Both the position numbers and the translations under genes were made by a program. From Nitratireductor aquimarinus (GTDB lineage Bacteria > Pseudomonadota > Alphaproteobacteria > Rhizobiales > Rhizobiaceae): a stretch of DNA of 64,000 nucleotides. Shown here in pieces: positions 1-7,450 of the stretch; positions within the stretch are counted from its first letter, which is position 1; every line of letters starts with the position of its first letter. Where the stretch lies: positions 806,001 to 870,000 of the forward strand of contig NZ_CP177239.1 of the NCBI RefSeq assembly GCF_046773475.1. The letters run 5' to 3'. Below the pieces are notes generated by a model. The model was given only the letters and a program-made list of their open reading frames with translations. It did no database searches and was not told the origin of the DNA.

Positions 1-370
1 CGAGGCCGATCGCGACATGGGTCTTGCCCGTGCCGCTGGGTCCGAGCGCGATGACATTCTCGCGCCTGTCGACCCATTCGCAGCGCGCCAGTTCCAATAC
101 CTGCATCTTGTTGAGCTTCGGAATGGCGGTGAAGTCGAAGCTGTCGAGGCTTTTCGCTGCCGGGAACTTTGCAGCCTTGATGCGACGCTCGACCATCCGC
201 CGTTCCCGGTCGATTAGTTCCAGTTCGACGAGCCGCGCAAGGTAACGGACATGATCCACACCCTCGCCCGCACATTGTCGGGCAAGCTTCTGGTGCTCGC
301 GCAGGAAGGTCGGCAGCTTCAGCGCCTTGAGGTGATGCACGAGCAGGAGTTCGGGAGCATCGCTGCTCAT
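1..370 (-). CDS. istB: IS21 transposition helper ATPase IstB (N-terminal half; cut by window edge)
   Basis: This is the AAA+ helper ATPase that activates the IstA transposase. The visible 123 residues cover the N-terminal domain typical of IstB and a Walker A P-loop, GPSGTGKT, at about residues 110-117. The family is about 250 aa, so roughly half the protein and the Walker B motif are outside the window. The ATG at 370 overlaps the istA stop (ATGA), the usual translational coupling in IS21. Whether the gene is intact beyond the edge cannot be judged. Confidence 0.92.
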   Translation of the reverse strand, partial: MSSDAPELLLVHHLKALKLPTFLREHQKLARQCAGEGVDHVRYLARLVELELIDRERRMVERRIKAAKFPAAKSLDSFDFTAIPKLNKMQVLELARCEWVDRRENVIALGPSGTGKTHVAIGL

Positions 371-1869
371 GCCGGTTCCTCCTCGCGGTTCAGCAGCCGC
401 ATATAGGCCTTGGCTGACGTCTTCTCGACAGTGGCTCTGGGCAGATAGGGATAGATGTCGAGGTCCAGTTTTGGCGGCCTGCGTTCGGCCCGGCACAGGA
501 CGAGGTGCTTCACGGCGTCGAAGCTGATGGCACCCAGGTGTAGCGCCTGTTTAACAGCTGCATGCAGGTCGGCCAGATCGAAGCTTTCCAGAAGGCGCAA
601 CACCTGCACATAGGCGCGCCGGCCCTGCTTGCCCATCCGCGCTTCCATCAGGCGACGCAGTGTGGCGAACGCCTCGGGCAGTTCCCAGCCCTGCAGAGGG
701 GCCGCCTGGTCAAGCGCATTGATCTTCTGCTCGATCAGCGGCAGGTAATGCAGTGGGTCGAAGACAACCTCCTCGCGTTCATAGCTGCGCGGATGACGGG
801 CGATCGTCTCACCGCCGCAGCCGATCACCACCTCGTCGACATAGCCCCGGATCCACACATCTTGATGGCCATATGCGACCGGAACGGAGTAGTCGTTGGT
901 CCTGTAACGTACCAGCGCCTGCGAGGAGACCCGGCCACCGGCCTGGTCGCAGGCATCGAAGGGTGAAGCCGGCAGCGGCCGCATGGCCGCAAGGTCACGC
1001 TGCAGACGCTCGCCGATCGTCTCGCTCTCGCCACGCAGCCGGTCGCCCTGACGCTTGCGGCATCGATCCTCAAGCCACAGATTGAAGTCTTCCCACGTCG
1101 CAAAGCACGGGATCGGCACCATGAAGTTGCGCCGGGCATAGCCGACCAGACCTTCGACGCTGCCCTTGTCATTGCCCTTGCCGGGGCGGCCATAACGATC
1201 CCGGACCAGGTAGTGGGACAGGAAGCCGCTGAACAGTGTCGCGCGCTTGCGTGTGCCGTCGGGCAGTATCTTTGCCACCAGGCAGCGGTCGTTGTCGTAG
1301 ACGATCGACTGCGGCACAGCGCCGAAGAAGGCGAAGGCATGGACATGGCCGTCCACCCATGCCTCTGCTACGGCTGCAGGATAGGCGCGAACATAGCACG
1401 CATCGCTGTGCGGCAGGTCGAGCACGAAGAAGTGCGCCTTCTGCTCGACGCCGCCGATGACAACCACGGCCTCGCCGAAGTCCGCCTGCCCATGCCCGGC
1501 AGGATGCGCCAGCGGCACGAACATCTCCTGGCCGCGCCGATCCCGATCACGCATGTAGTCCTTGATAATCGTGTACCCGCCAGCAAACCCGTGTTCGTCA
1601 CGGAGCCGGTCGAACACCCGCTTGGCCGTATGACGCTGCTTGCGCGGAACCGTCCGATCCGCCTCAAGCCATCCGTCAATGATTGGGATGAAAGCTTCCA
1701 GCTTTGGACGCCGAACCGGAGCCCGCCGTCGATAGCCGGGAGGAACCGAATACGTCATCATCTTGCGAACCGTGTCGCGCGATATGCCGAAATGCTTCGA
1801 CGCTTCGCGCTGGCTCATACCGCCGTCGCAAGCAACTCGAACCTTCAGATATAATTCCACGGTGTAGAT
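367..1869 (-). CDS. istA: IS21-family transposase IstA
   Basis: This is a DDE-type transposase of about 500 aa. An N-terminal helix-turn-helix (MSQREASKHFGISRDTVRK) lies near residues 18-36. The rve catalytic core shows D130 (GQADFGE), D192 (VYDNDR) and E239 (GSVEG), so the triad looks intact. The family's usual start, MYTVELYLKVR, here aligns with an ATC codon at 1869 preceded by a GGAGG-like sequence. The nearest in-frame TTG is 24 codons upstream at 1941. I placed the start at the ATC because of family length and the ribosome-binding site, but the longer TTG form is possible. It overlaps istB by 4 nt. Confidence 0.9.
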   Translation of the reverse strand: MYTVELYLKVRVACDGGMSQREASKHFGISRDTVRKMMTYSVPPGYRRRAPVRRPKLEAFIPIIDGWLEADRTVPRKQRHTAKRVFDRLRDEHGFAGGYTIIKDYMRDRDRRGQEMFVPLAHPAGHGQADFGEAVVVIGGVEQKAHFFVLDLPHSDACYVRAYPAAVAEAWVDGHVHAFAFFGAVPQSIVYDNDRCLVAKILPDGTRKRATLFSGFLSHYLVRDRYGRPGKGNDKGSVEGLVGYARRNFMVPIPCFATWEDFNLWLEDRCRKRQGDRLRGESETIGERLQRDLAAMRPLPASPFDACDQAGGRVSSQALVRYRTNDYSVPVAYGHQDVWIRGYVDEVVIGCGGETIARHPRSYEREEVVFDPLHYLPLIEQKINALDQAAPLQGWELPEAFATLRRLMEARMGKQGRRAYVQVLRLLESFDLADLHAAVKQALHLGAISFDAVKHLVLCRAERRPPKLDLDIYPYLPRATVEKTSAKAYMRLLNREEEPA

Positions 1870-2093
1870 CCCTCGTCCCTCCCTGCGCCAAGCAGAAAAG
1901 GGAAAAAGTGGACGACTTTTCAGCCGCCCGCAGCAGGACAATCCAGCCGCTACCGTGGTCTAGTTTTCCACCGCCGTTCTCAGTTGCCAATAATGCATGA
2001 TCAGAAGCAAGTATGCGCCGTGCTGCGCAGCATTAAGGTGGGTGGTGTCGGCCCGATAGTCACCGACATAGAGAGGCATCCAAGGCCGCGTGC

Positions 2094-2927
2094 TCATTGG
2101 TCAAGCCTTTCAACAATTTCGATCATACGGTCTGCAAGGCCCGATGCGCGCTGCCCAAGGACAGAGCGCTGACGGCCGCTCGCGGAAATCAAATCCGGGA
2201 TCGGAAGGGTTTCGATGACGTCGGCGTGCTCGATGAACGCTGCGAAGACGTTCGCCGGCACCGTCGGCGCTGACTCCGCCACTGGCTTGCGGGCTACAGG
2301 AGCTCGCGGGGCAACGACATCGCGCTCGACCGCCTTAACCTGCTCGTCGGGTGGCAGGTTCTTGATCCGGTCGAGGTATGCTCCCGTATCCAGCTTCGTC
2401 CCTGCGATCTTGTTCATCGCCTCCGGGATGACCTTTTCACCACGTTCGGCGTGGAGCTGCACGGTCCTTACGTTTTGCCCCGTCGCTCCAGCCGTTTCCT
2501 TTGCAAACGAAATGTTTTCGTTTGCACGACCATGCTTTGCCTTGGCTCCAGCAACACCTGCCGCCGTCTCCGGATGCAGTTCCAGATATATTGCCTTGCG
2601 CCGTGCGGTACTGGTCGCCCGTTCCGATGCGGACAACTCCGCCCGCATCAGATTTTCATCGATCATTGCGAGTTCGGCGTGTAGATCATCGTCGTCGACA
2701 ATGATGCATGGCACCTGTCTTAGCCCGATCAGGTCACATGCCGCGAAGCGGTGTGCACCAGCGATGACCTCATAGCCATCGCCATCACGCCTGACCCGGA
2801 TCGGGTTCACGACGCCAATCTCTTCTATGCTGTCGCACAGAGATGGAAGGATAGCGTCGTTCAAAGGACGGGCGTCCTTGCGGCGGTGGAGCATGTCCAC
2901 CTCAAGCATTGAAATGGTTTCGGTCAC
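2094..2927 (-). CDS. ParB-like partition/nuclease-domain protein
   Basis: The 277-aa protein has a ParB/sulfiredoxin-type N-terminal domain. The family box appears as VIAGAHRFAACDLIG at residues 54-68, with G57, H59 and R60, followed by an ENLMRAELSASERA segment at 91-104 like that of plasmid and ICE ParB proteins. The C-terminal part, rich in Ala, Pro and Val, has no motif I recognise. The GTG at 2927 overlaps the upstream stop (GTGA), which decides the start over longer in-frame forms. It is the last gene of a six-gene coupled cassette. No ParA partner is visible, so chromosome-style partitioning is uncertain. A CTP-dependent clamp or a transcriptional role is equally possible. Confidence 0.8.
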   Translation of the reverse strand: MTETISMLEVDMLHRRKDARPLNDAILPSLCDSIEEIGVVNPIRVRRDGDGYEVIAGAHRFAACDLIGLRQVPCIIVDDDDLHAELAMIDENLMRAELSASERATSTARRKAIYLELHPETAAGVAGAKAKHGRANENISFAKETAGATGQNVRTVQLHAERGEKVIPEAMNKIAGTKLDTGAYLDRIKNLPPDEQVKAVERDVVAPRAPVARKPVAESAPTVPANVFAAFIEHADVIETLPIPDLISASGRQRSVLGQRASGLADRMIEIVERLDQ

Positions 2928-3208
2928 GCCGCGCCTCCAAAGATCCGGGATGGCCGGCACAAAGCAACCACGTTCCCGTTTGCAGGACGTACCGGGAGCT
3001 TCTGCGCGTCGCCAAGATACAGGTTCTGAAACCTCACCCAAGCCTGTGCCGTGTCGTGGCAATCCGCAAACGACATGGTTCGATCAGATTTCAGCTTGGC
3101 AGAACGCCATACCTCGAACGCGTCGAATGCAGCCTGGAATGCCTGCTCATCAGAGGCCACCCCACTTTCGTTGACTGGACATTGTCTCAAGGTTTTGCTG
3201 GAAGTCAT
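2924..3208 (-). CDS. hypothetical protein, fifth gene of coupled cassette
   Basis: A 94-aa protein of no family I recognise. It is soluble in character with no signal peptide or membrane segment. The middle (residues 23-62) is rich in Ala, Phe, Trp and acidic residues and looks helical. The ATG overlaps the stop of the preceding gene (ATGA), and its own TGA overlaps the GTG of the ParB-like gene. That tight coupling is the best support that it is translated. It has no similarity I can see to the other small proteins of the cassette. Confidence 0.65.
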   Translation of the reverse strand: MTSSKTLRQCPVNESGVASDEQAFQAAFDAFEVWRSAKLKSDRTMSFADCHDTAQAWVRFQNLYLGDAQKLPVRPANGNVVALCRPSRIFGGAA

Positions 3209-3441
3209 ACTGCACCTCCAGTTCCGTGAAACTGGAAGCCGCGCTCAATGTCGCACACGACACGGGAACATGCTTCTGATGAAACGTTGAGCATCGCGAT
3301 GGCGGTATCGACGGCCGCGACGTTTGCCTCACTCAGGTTTCCACGATCCATTTCGTGCAGTATGGCGCACGTCTGGCCCAAGACCGCTTCGATGTTGGAG
3401 ATGAACACCGGCGCGTCGATCAATGTGCTGGGCGGCTTCAT
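3205..3441 (-). CDS. hypothetical protein, fourth gene of coupled cassette
   Basis: A 78-aa protein I do not recognise. Residues 13-60 form a probable helical stretch (SNIEAVLGQTCAILHEMDRG, then an Ala- and Val-rich run to MLNVSSEACS) with three cysteines (C25, C58, C64). There is no metal-binding CxxC pattern. Start and stop both overlap neighbouring genes by 4 nt. Function is unknown. Its support is the coupled arrangement and protein-like composition. Confidence 0.62.
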   Translation of the reverse strand: MKPPSTLIDAPVFISNIEAVLGQTCAILHEMDRGNLSEANVAAVDTAIAMLNVSSEACSRVVCDIERGFQFHGTGGAV

Positions 3442-3665
3442 CGGGCACCTCCCGCAACCAGCTTGCGATGGGTTGGTGTTTCGCGAGCAAGAACGACATC
3501 GGCGCAGTAGCTGATGTTCTCAAGATAAACGCCATGCCCTTGGATCGTGCTGGGGTAGATCCTGATCGCCCATGTCTCGCCCTCCGTTTCCGCGTTCCAT
3601 TCGTCCAGCGCACTGGCGAGCTCACGCGATAGGGTTCGGATGCGTTCGCTAGGGGTAAGCTTCAT
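3438..3665 (-). CDS. hypothetical protein, third gene of coupled cassette
   Basis: A 75-aa protein of unknown function. It begins with a helical segment (TPSERIRTLSRELASALDEW) and continues into a beta-like stretch (TWAIRIYPSTIQGHGVYLEN). It has no signal peptide. It overlaps the gene before and after by ATGA. The alternation of a helix and a strand-rich half suggests a small globular fold rather than an unstructured peptide, but no family is claimed. Confidence 0.62.
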   Translation of the reverse strand: MKLTPSERIRTLSRELASALDEWNAETEGETWAIRIYPSTIQGHGVYLENISYCADVVLARETPTHRKLVAGGAR

Positions 3666-4201
3666 GCCGCAGCCCTCCGATTGGGCGTCGCCGCCTCGGC
3701 TTCCTGCTTGGCGAAGTTCATGGCCATGGTGGCAATACCCAGAAGGGTCTCATCGCAACCGGCTTCGTATTTCAGGAGAAGGCAGGCGCGGTCATGGACT
3801 TCAAGCGCTTCGGTCGGCTTGCTGGCCCTTGTGGCATTGATAATCGCCTGCTCATAGACACTCAGGAACTCATGGAGATCATCCAGAAGACCGCCAGCGA
3901 TGTTGAGTTCGTAAATGCGTTCACTCGCCTGATGGCAAGGACGATTGAGCATGCCGCTCAGAACATTGTTGAGCGTGCGGATATCGCTGTAGAGCGATTT
4001 CAAGAGGCGAACGCCCATCTGATCGAGCGCATTCAGATCAATCTGGATACTCGGTTTTCCATGAAGGGGTTCTCGTTCAATGGAATCGGTGCTATCTGCA
4101 CACATGTTCTGCTCATTTCCTGTGTGGGGATTGTCTGAACAATGGCTCGGAGAGGTTGCCGCCTCTGCCGGGCCTTTTGTTTCTCGGATCGTCTTGTTCA
4201 T
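3662..4201 (-). CDS. hypothetical protein, second gene of coupled cassette
   Basis: At 179 aa this is the largest of the unknown cassette proteins. The first ~50 residues are polar and look disordered. Residues 50-170 are predicted mostly helical, with leucine-rich segments such as LNALDQMGVRLLKSLYSDIR and a later EVHDRACLLLKYEAGCDETL. No catalytic motif or transmembrane segment is visible. The ATG overlaps the TGA of the excisionase-like gene. An internal ATG (MCADSTD, residue 33) could be an alternative start, but the 4-nt coupling favours the one given. Confidence 0.65.
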   Translation of the reverse strand: MNKTIRETKGPAEAATSPSHCSDNPHTGNEQNMCADSTDSIEREPLHGKPSIQIDLNALDQMGVRLLKSLYSDIRTLNNVLSGMLNRPCHQASERIYELNIAGGLLDDLHEFLSVYEQAIINATRASKPTEALEVHDRACLLLKYEAGCDETLLGIATMAMNFAKQEAEAATPNRRAAA

Positions 4202-4404
4202 GCCGCGTCTCCGAACTTAGTGCGAAGGCCAAGCTTCGCAGCCAGCGGCACAACCGGGACCATGATCCGGCCTCCGATCTTCACTGTTGGAATGTCGCCG
4301 CTCCGAGCGGCTTCATAAGCTGCGTTGCGAGCAAGACCGAAAAAGAGCTTGCCAGCATCAGGGACCGAGATGGTCGGTCGGGAGAGTGCTTCGTCGATTG
4401 TCAT
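4198..4404 (-). CDS. excisionase-like HTH DNA-binding protein
   Basis: This 68-aa protein resembles the small winged-helix proteins annotated as excisionases or AlpA-like regulators on rhizobial islands and plasmids. The core runs through residues 10-60 (VPDAGKLFFGLARNAAYEAA, then GDIPTVKIGGRIMVPV), where the last strand forms the wing. The ATG at 4404 is preceded by AGAGGA at good spacing, which decides it over an in-frame alternative 18 nt upstream. It heads the six-gene cassette and faces the divergent RHH gene across the palindromic region. It could be a recombination directionality factor or a cassette regulator. No integrase is in the window. Confidence 0.72.
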   Translation of the reverse strand: MTIDEALSRPTISVPDAGKLFFGLARNAAYEAARSGDIPTVKIGGRIMVPVVPLAAKLGLRTKFGDAA

Positions 4405-4436
4405 CGTTCCTCTTTCACACAAAATTAGCCATATCC

Positions 4437-4511
4437 GGAAGTTCCATCACTGATGGAACCTCTACATATTGAAAAACCTGCTTCTGCATGTCAAGGAGTG
4501 ATGGAACTTCC
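4437..4511. promoter_or_regulatory. divergent promoter region with palindromic operators
   Basis: Between the divergent HTH and RHH genes lie repeated GTTCCATCA/TGATGGAAC half-sites. The sequence GTTCCATCACTGATGGAAC (4441-4459) is a 19-bp palindrome around one central base. GGAAGTTCCATCACT (4437-4451) recurs exactly, inverted, as AGTGATGGAACTTCC at 4497-4511. The spacer is AT-rich and could hold the promoters. Spaced inverted half-sites are what an RHH repressor commonly binds, so autoregulation by the adjacent RHH protein is the simplest reading, though this is inference. Confidence 0.75.
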
Positions 4512-4535
4512 ATTACTTCTTTTTCGAGGTGCGCG

Positions 4536-5006
4536 ATGGCAGACGAACTCAAGACGATCAAATTTCAGATGATGTTGTCGCCATCGGAGGCAGAGGCTAT
4601 TGACGACTGGGCATTTGCAAACCGGATCAAAAGTCGGGCCGAAGCAATTCGCCGATTGGTACGCTTCGCATTGCTTCTAGAAGTCCAGTCTCATGACTTC
4701 GCCACCGGCATCCAAAAATACAGCATCGAACTGCTGGAGTTCATTCAGCATTGGCTCCGAGAGAACGCCCACCGGGAAGATGACCCGAAGGTCGTTGATG
4801 ACGGCAAACGCTTGATGGCCCTTATCAAGAATTTGGAACCAACCGCGACAGCTGCGGCAATCATCGCCGAACAAGGCGACGCCCTTAGAATGGCAGAAAC
4901 CGTAGAAGATGCTGAGGATACCTTAGCCAAGGCCAAACAGATGGCTGAGACCCAACTGGCTGAGTTCATTGGCTCGGTGGATTCTTTTGTTGAGCGCCGC
5001 AAATGA
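4536..5006 (+). CDS. ribbon-helix-helix regulatory protein
   Basis: A 156-aa protein whose first ~45 residues look like an Arc/MetJ-type ribbon-helix-helix: a strand (TIKFQMMLS, residues 7-15), a first helix (PSEAEAIDDWAFAN) and a second (SRAEAIRRLVRFALL). The remainder is a long helical, probably coiled-coil C-terminal region with no enzyme motif. The ATG at 4536 has GAGG six bases upstream. An in-frame ATG at 4488 would place an operator inside the gene, so it is less likely. It is transcribed away from the coupled cassette and is the best candidate for its regulator. Confidence 0.78.
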   Translation: MADELKTIKFQMMLSPSEAEAIDDWAFANRIKSRAEAIRRLVRFALLLEVQSHDFATGIQKYSIELLEFIQHWLRENAHREDDPKVVDDGKRLMALIKNLEPTATAAAIIAEQGDALRMAETVEDAEDTLAKAKQMAETQLAEFIGSVDSFVERRK

Positions 5007-5251
5007 AAGGCCATGTCCGCGAGCGCAGCTCTGGACGGTATTGATCAGACTTCTGCAGCCTGCCCCACAGCTCGGCAAGCATATCGAGGAACGAGAACAT
5101 TCAGTGAATATCCTGCTGCCATTTTGCTACCGAACTCGGTAGCACAAGGCGATATAGAGAAGGACGGAGCAGGACACTACCACGCCTAACCGACTGAAAT
5201 TCAATGATGAAACGGGAATATCGATAACAAGCCGATACGCGGTTGACCGAA
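5007..5251. other. non-coding terminal stretch of the accessory region
   Basis: I see no convincing gene here. Base composition is AT-richer than in the chromosome that follows. The stretch holds one clear palindrome (5125-5144) and then runs into the anticodon loop of a broken tRNA-Ser gene. The position fits an island end, where attachment-site accessory sequences (integrase or excisionase arm sites) would be expected. Confidence 0.5.
5125..5144. repeat. 20-bp palindrome near island end
   Basis: TGCTACCGA-AC-TCGGTAGCA forms two perfect 9-bp arms around a 2-bp centre. It lies about 120 bp downstream of the RHH gene and about 110 bp from the tRNA junction. No T-run follows on either strand, so an intrinsic terminator is unlikely. 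A protein-binding or recombination site is plausible. Confidence 0.6.
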
Positions 5252-5290
5252 TTTCAAGACCGGTGCCTTCAACCGCTCGGCCATCCCTCC
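5252..5290 (-). pseudogene. 5' half of tRNA-Ser(UGA), truncated at the anticodon loop
   Basis: Read on the minus strand from 5290, the sequence begins GGAGGGATGGCCGAGCGGTT, the acceptor 5' strand and D-arm of a bacterial serine tRNA, and continues through CACCGGT to the anticodon loop CTTGAAA (anticodon TGA). After position 5252 the match stops. The 3' anticodon strand would have to be ACCGG but reads TTCGG, and no long variable arm, T-loop (GTTCGAATC) or acceptor TCCCTCC follows. The gene is therefore broken exactly at the anticodon loop, a standard crossover point for tyrosine-recombinase islands. Confidence 0.8.
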
Positions 5291-5520
5291 GGAACTTTCC
5301 GGGCGCTTGTACAGTCCGGCCCCGTCGCGCGTCAACTTATTCCGCACGCTGCGAACCGGTTTCTCGCCAGGCTCGACCGTTTGCCCCGCCGCGCCCATAG
5401 CTGCATGCCTCGCGCATTTCGGCCATGCGCTTTCGCGCGATTTGCGTCCTGCTGCGCGCTTGCCTAGAAAGGACGCCTGCAGACCAGTCGGGTCGGCCGG
5501 ATCAAGAAGCGAAGTCATTC
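5291..5520. other. intergenic region between tRNA-Ser remnant and dipeptidase gene
   Basis: About 230 bp of GC-rich chromosomal DNA. It should contain the original tRNA-Ser promoter on the minus strand and the dipeptidase promoter on the plus strand, but no clear promoter hexamers stand out. An in-frame upstream extension of the dipeptidase from 5425 lacks family similarity and was not taken as coding. Confidence 0.4.
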
Positions 5521-6576
5521 ATGCCATCAGATATCATTCCCGTTTTCGACGGTCACAACGATGCGCTCCTGCGCCTCTATGAAAGTGGCCAGTCCAATGC
5601 CGAGCAGTCCTTTCTGGACGGAACGACCGAAGGCCATATCGACCTGCCGCGCGCCCGCAAGGGCGGACTTGCCGGTGGCCTCTTCGCCATCTTCCCGCCG
5701 CCGACTGCCGAGCGCGGACCGAACGGAAAGCGTATCCGTCCGGAAGACGGTGCGTTTCCGCAGCTCTCGCAGGCCGACGCGCTGAGCTCGACGCTCGCCA
5801 TGGCCGCCATTCTGATGCGGCTTGAACGCGCCGCGCAGGGACGCTTTGCCGTGTGCCGCACCTCCGGCGACATTCGCAGCGCCATGGCTGTCGGCGCGCT
5901 CGCGGCGGTGTTTCACATCGAGGGTGCGGAGGCGATCGGCCCCGATCTCGACCTCATCGATGTTCTTTATGGCGCAGGCCTGCGCTCCATCGGCCCGGTG
6001 TGGAGCCGGTCCAACATTTTCGGTCACGGCGTGCCGTTCCGCTTCCCCTCCTCGCCCGACATTGGCGACGGGCTCACCGATGCCGGCAAGGCTCTGGTGC
6101 GCAAGTGCAATGCGCTCAAGATGATGGTCGACCTGTCGCACCTGAACGAGAAGGGGTTCCGCGATGTGCAGGCCATCAGCGATGCGCCGCTGGTTGCAAG
6201 CCATTCCAATGTCCACGCCATCAGCGAGCAGTCGCGCAATCTCACCGCCTGGCAGCTTGACGCCATTCGCGAGACGGGCGGTCTGGTCGGCCTCAATTTC
6301 GCGGCCGGTTTCCTGCGCCCCGACGGCCAGTCCAACGCGGACACCGATCTCGAAGTGATGCTGCGCCATCTGGATGCGCTGCTTGAGGCGCTCGGCGAGG
6401 ACGGCGTGGCGTTCGGCTCCGATTTTGACGGTGCGCTGATGCCGCAGGCGATTGGCGATGCAGCCGGTCTTCCCAATCTGCTGAACGCGATGGAAGCCCA
6501 TGGCTATGGGCGCGAACTGGTGGAAAAGATCGCCTGGCGCAACTGGCTCGGCCTTCTGGAGCGCACCATTGGCTGA
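5521..6576 (+). CDS. membrane dipeptidase, peptidase family M19
   Basis: A 351-aa zinc dipeptidase of the renal dipeptidase family. Metal ligands expected for the family are present: H12 and D14 (DGHNDAL), E134 (FHIEGAEAIG), H207 (VDLSHL), H228 (ASHSN) and D301 (FGSDFDG). There is no signal peptide, so the enzyme is probably cytoplasmic despite the family name. Substrates in bacteria include D-amino-acid-containing dipeptides. The start MPSDIIPVFDGHND is taken because the zinc motif normally lies about ten residues from the N terminus. mazG follows after 34 nt and may be cotranscribed. Confidence 0.92.
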   Translation: MPSDIIPVFDGHNDALLRLYESGQSNAEQSFLDGTTEGHIDLPRARKGGLAGGLFAIFPPPTAERGPNGKRIRPEDGAFPQLSQADALSSTLAMAAILMRLERAAQGRFAVCRTSGDIRSAMAVGALAAVFHIEGAEAIGPDLDLIDVLYGAGLRSIGPVWSRSNIFGHGVPFRFPSSPDIGDGLTDAGKALVRKCNALKMMVDLSHLNEKGFRDVQAISDAPLVASHSNVHAISEQSRNLTAWQLDAIRETGGLVGLNFAAGFLRPDGQSNADTDLEVMLRHLDALLEALGEDGVAFGSDFDGALMPQAIGDAAGLPNLLNAMEAHGYGRELVEKIAWRNWLGLLERTIG

Positions 6577-6610
6577 TGCAGGCGTGACAGAGCAGAAAGG
6601 AACAGGCCGG

Positions 6611-7432
6611 ATGCAACCGTCCAAGGACATCGCCAGACTGCTTGAAATCATGCGCGCCCTGCGCAATCCGGAAACGGGTTGCCCCTGGGATGTGGAGCAG
6701 GATTTCTCGACCATCGCACCCTACACGATCGAAGAGGCCTATGAGGTCGCCGACGCCATCGAGCGCGGCGACATCGACGATCTGCGCGACGAACTGGGCG
6801 ACCTGCTTCTGCAGGTGGTTTTCCATGCGCGCATCGCCGAAGAGGACCAGCAGTTCGATTTCGGTGACGTGGTCGAAGCGATCACGACGAAGATGATTCG
6901 CCGCCATCCGCATGTGTTCGGCGACGCCGAGGCCCGCGGCCGCGGCATGGCCAAGGGCATGTGGGACGAGATCAAGGCGCAGGAAAAGGCCGAACGCCTT
7001 GCCCGCCGCCTGCAGAGCGGCGCCCCCGACGAGACAATCGCCTATCTGGACGAGGTGCCGCGCGCCCTGCCCGCGCTCATGCGCGCCCACAAGCTGCAGT
7101 CACGCGCTGCGCGCGTCGGGTTCGACTGGGGCGAAGCCGGGCCGGTTCTCGACAAAATCGAGGAAGAGATCGGCGAATTGCGCGAAGCGCTTGCCGAGGG
7201 CGACGATGCCCATGCGGCCGAGGAATATGGCGACCTTCTGTTCGCCGTAGTCAATCTGGGCCGCCATCTGGGGCATGATCCCGAGGCAGCCCTTGCCGGT
7301 ACGAATGACAAATTCCGGCGGCGGTTCGACTTTGTGGAGCGTGAACTCAAAAAAGCCGGCCGTTCGCTCGACGAATCCGGCCTCGAAGAGATGGAAACGC
7401 TCTGGCAGCGGGCCAAGACCGAAGCGAAATAG
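6611..7432 (+). CDS. mazG: nucleoside triphosphate pyrophosphohydrolase MazG
   Basis: The 273-aa protein hydrolyses (d)NTPs to the monophosphate and pyrophosphate. It has the two tandem MazG domains of the long form. The N-terminal one shows the acidic signature EEAYEVADAIERG followed by LRDELGDLLLQ (about residues 38-65). The C-terminal one repeats the pattern as IEEEIGELREAL and AAEEYGDLLFAV. The ATG at 6611 follows an AAGGA-type site. The 3' end is convergent with hflX, 18 nt apart. Confidence 0.95.
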   Translation: MQPSKDIARLLEIMRALRNPETGCPWDVEQDFSTIAPYTIEEAYEVADAIERGDIDDLRDELGDLLLQVVFHARIAEEDQQFDFGDVVEAITTKMIRRHPHVFGDAEARGRGMAKGMWDEIKAQEKAERLARRLQSGAPDETIAYLDEVPRALPALMRAHKLQSRAARVGFDWGEAGPVLDKIEEEIGELREALAEGDDAHAAEEYGDLLFAVVNLGRHLGHDPEAALAGTNDKFRRRFDFVERELKKAGRSLDESGLEEMETLWQRAKTEAK

Positions 7433-7450
7433 GCGTGGCTGCCGGCAGCT

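Larger units (their letters stand above)
1..1982 (-). mobile_element. IS21-family insertion sequence, partial
   Basis: istA and istB lie in the order and with the 4-nt stop/start overlap typical of IS21 elements. The promoter-proximal end is placed near 1982, where a TGAGAACGGCGGTGG-type terminal sequence begins on the minus strand, followed by GTGGAAAACTAGACCAC. The boundary is an estimate because the other terminus lies left of the window and the inverted repeats cannot be compared. The element sits in the accessory region that ends at the broken tRNA-Ser gene. Confidence 0.8.

Noticed and set aside
2094..5251. Prophage
   Set aside because: Apart from the excisionase-like protein, no capsid, terminase, lysis or integrase gene is present in the window; an island or ICE end explains it better.
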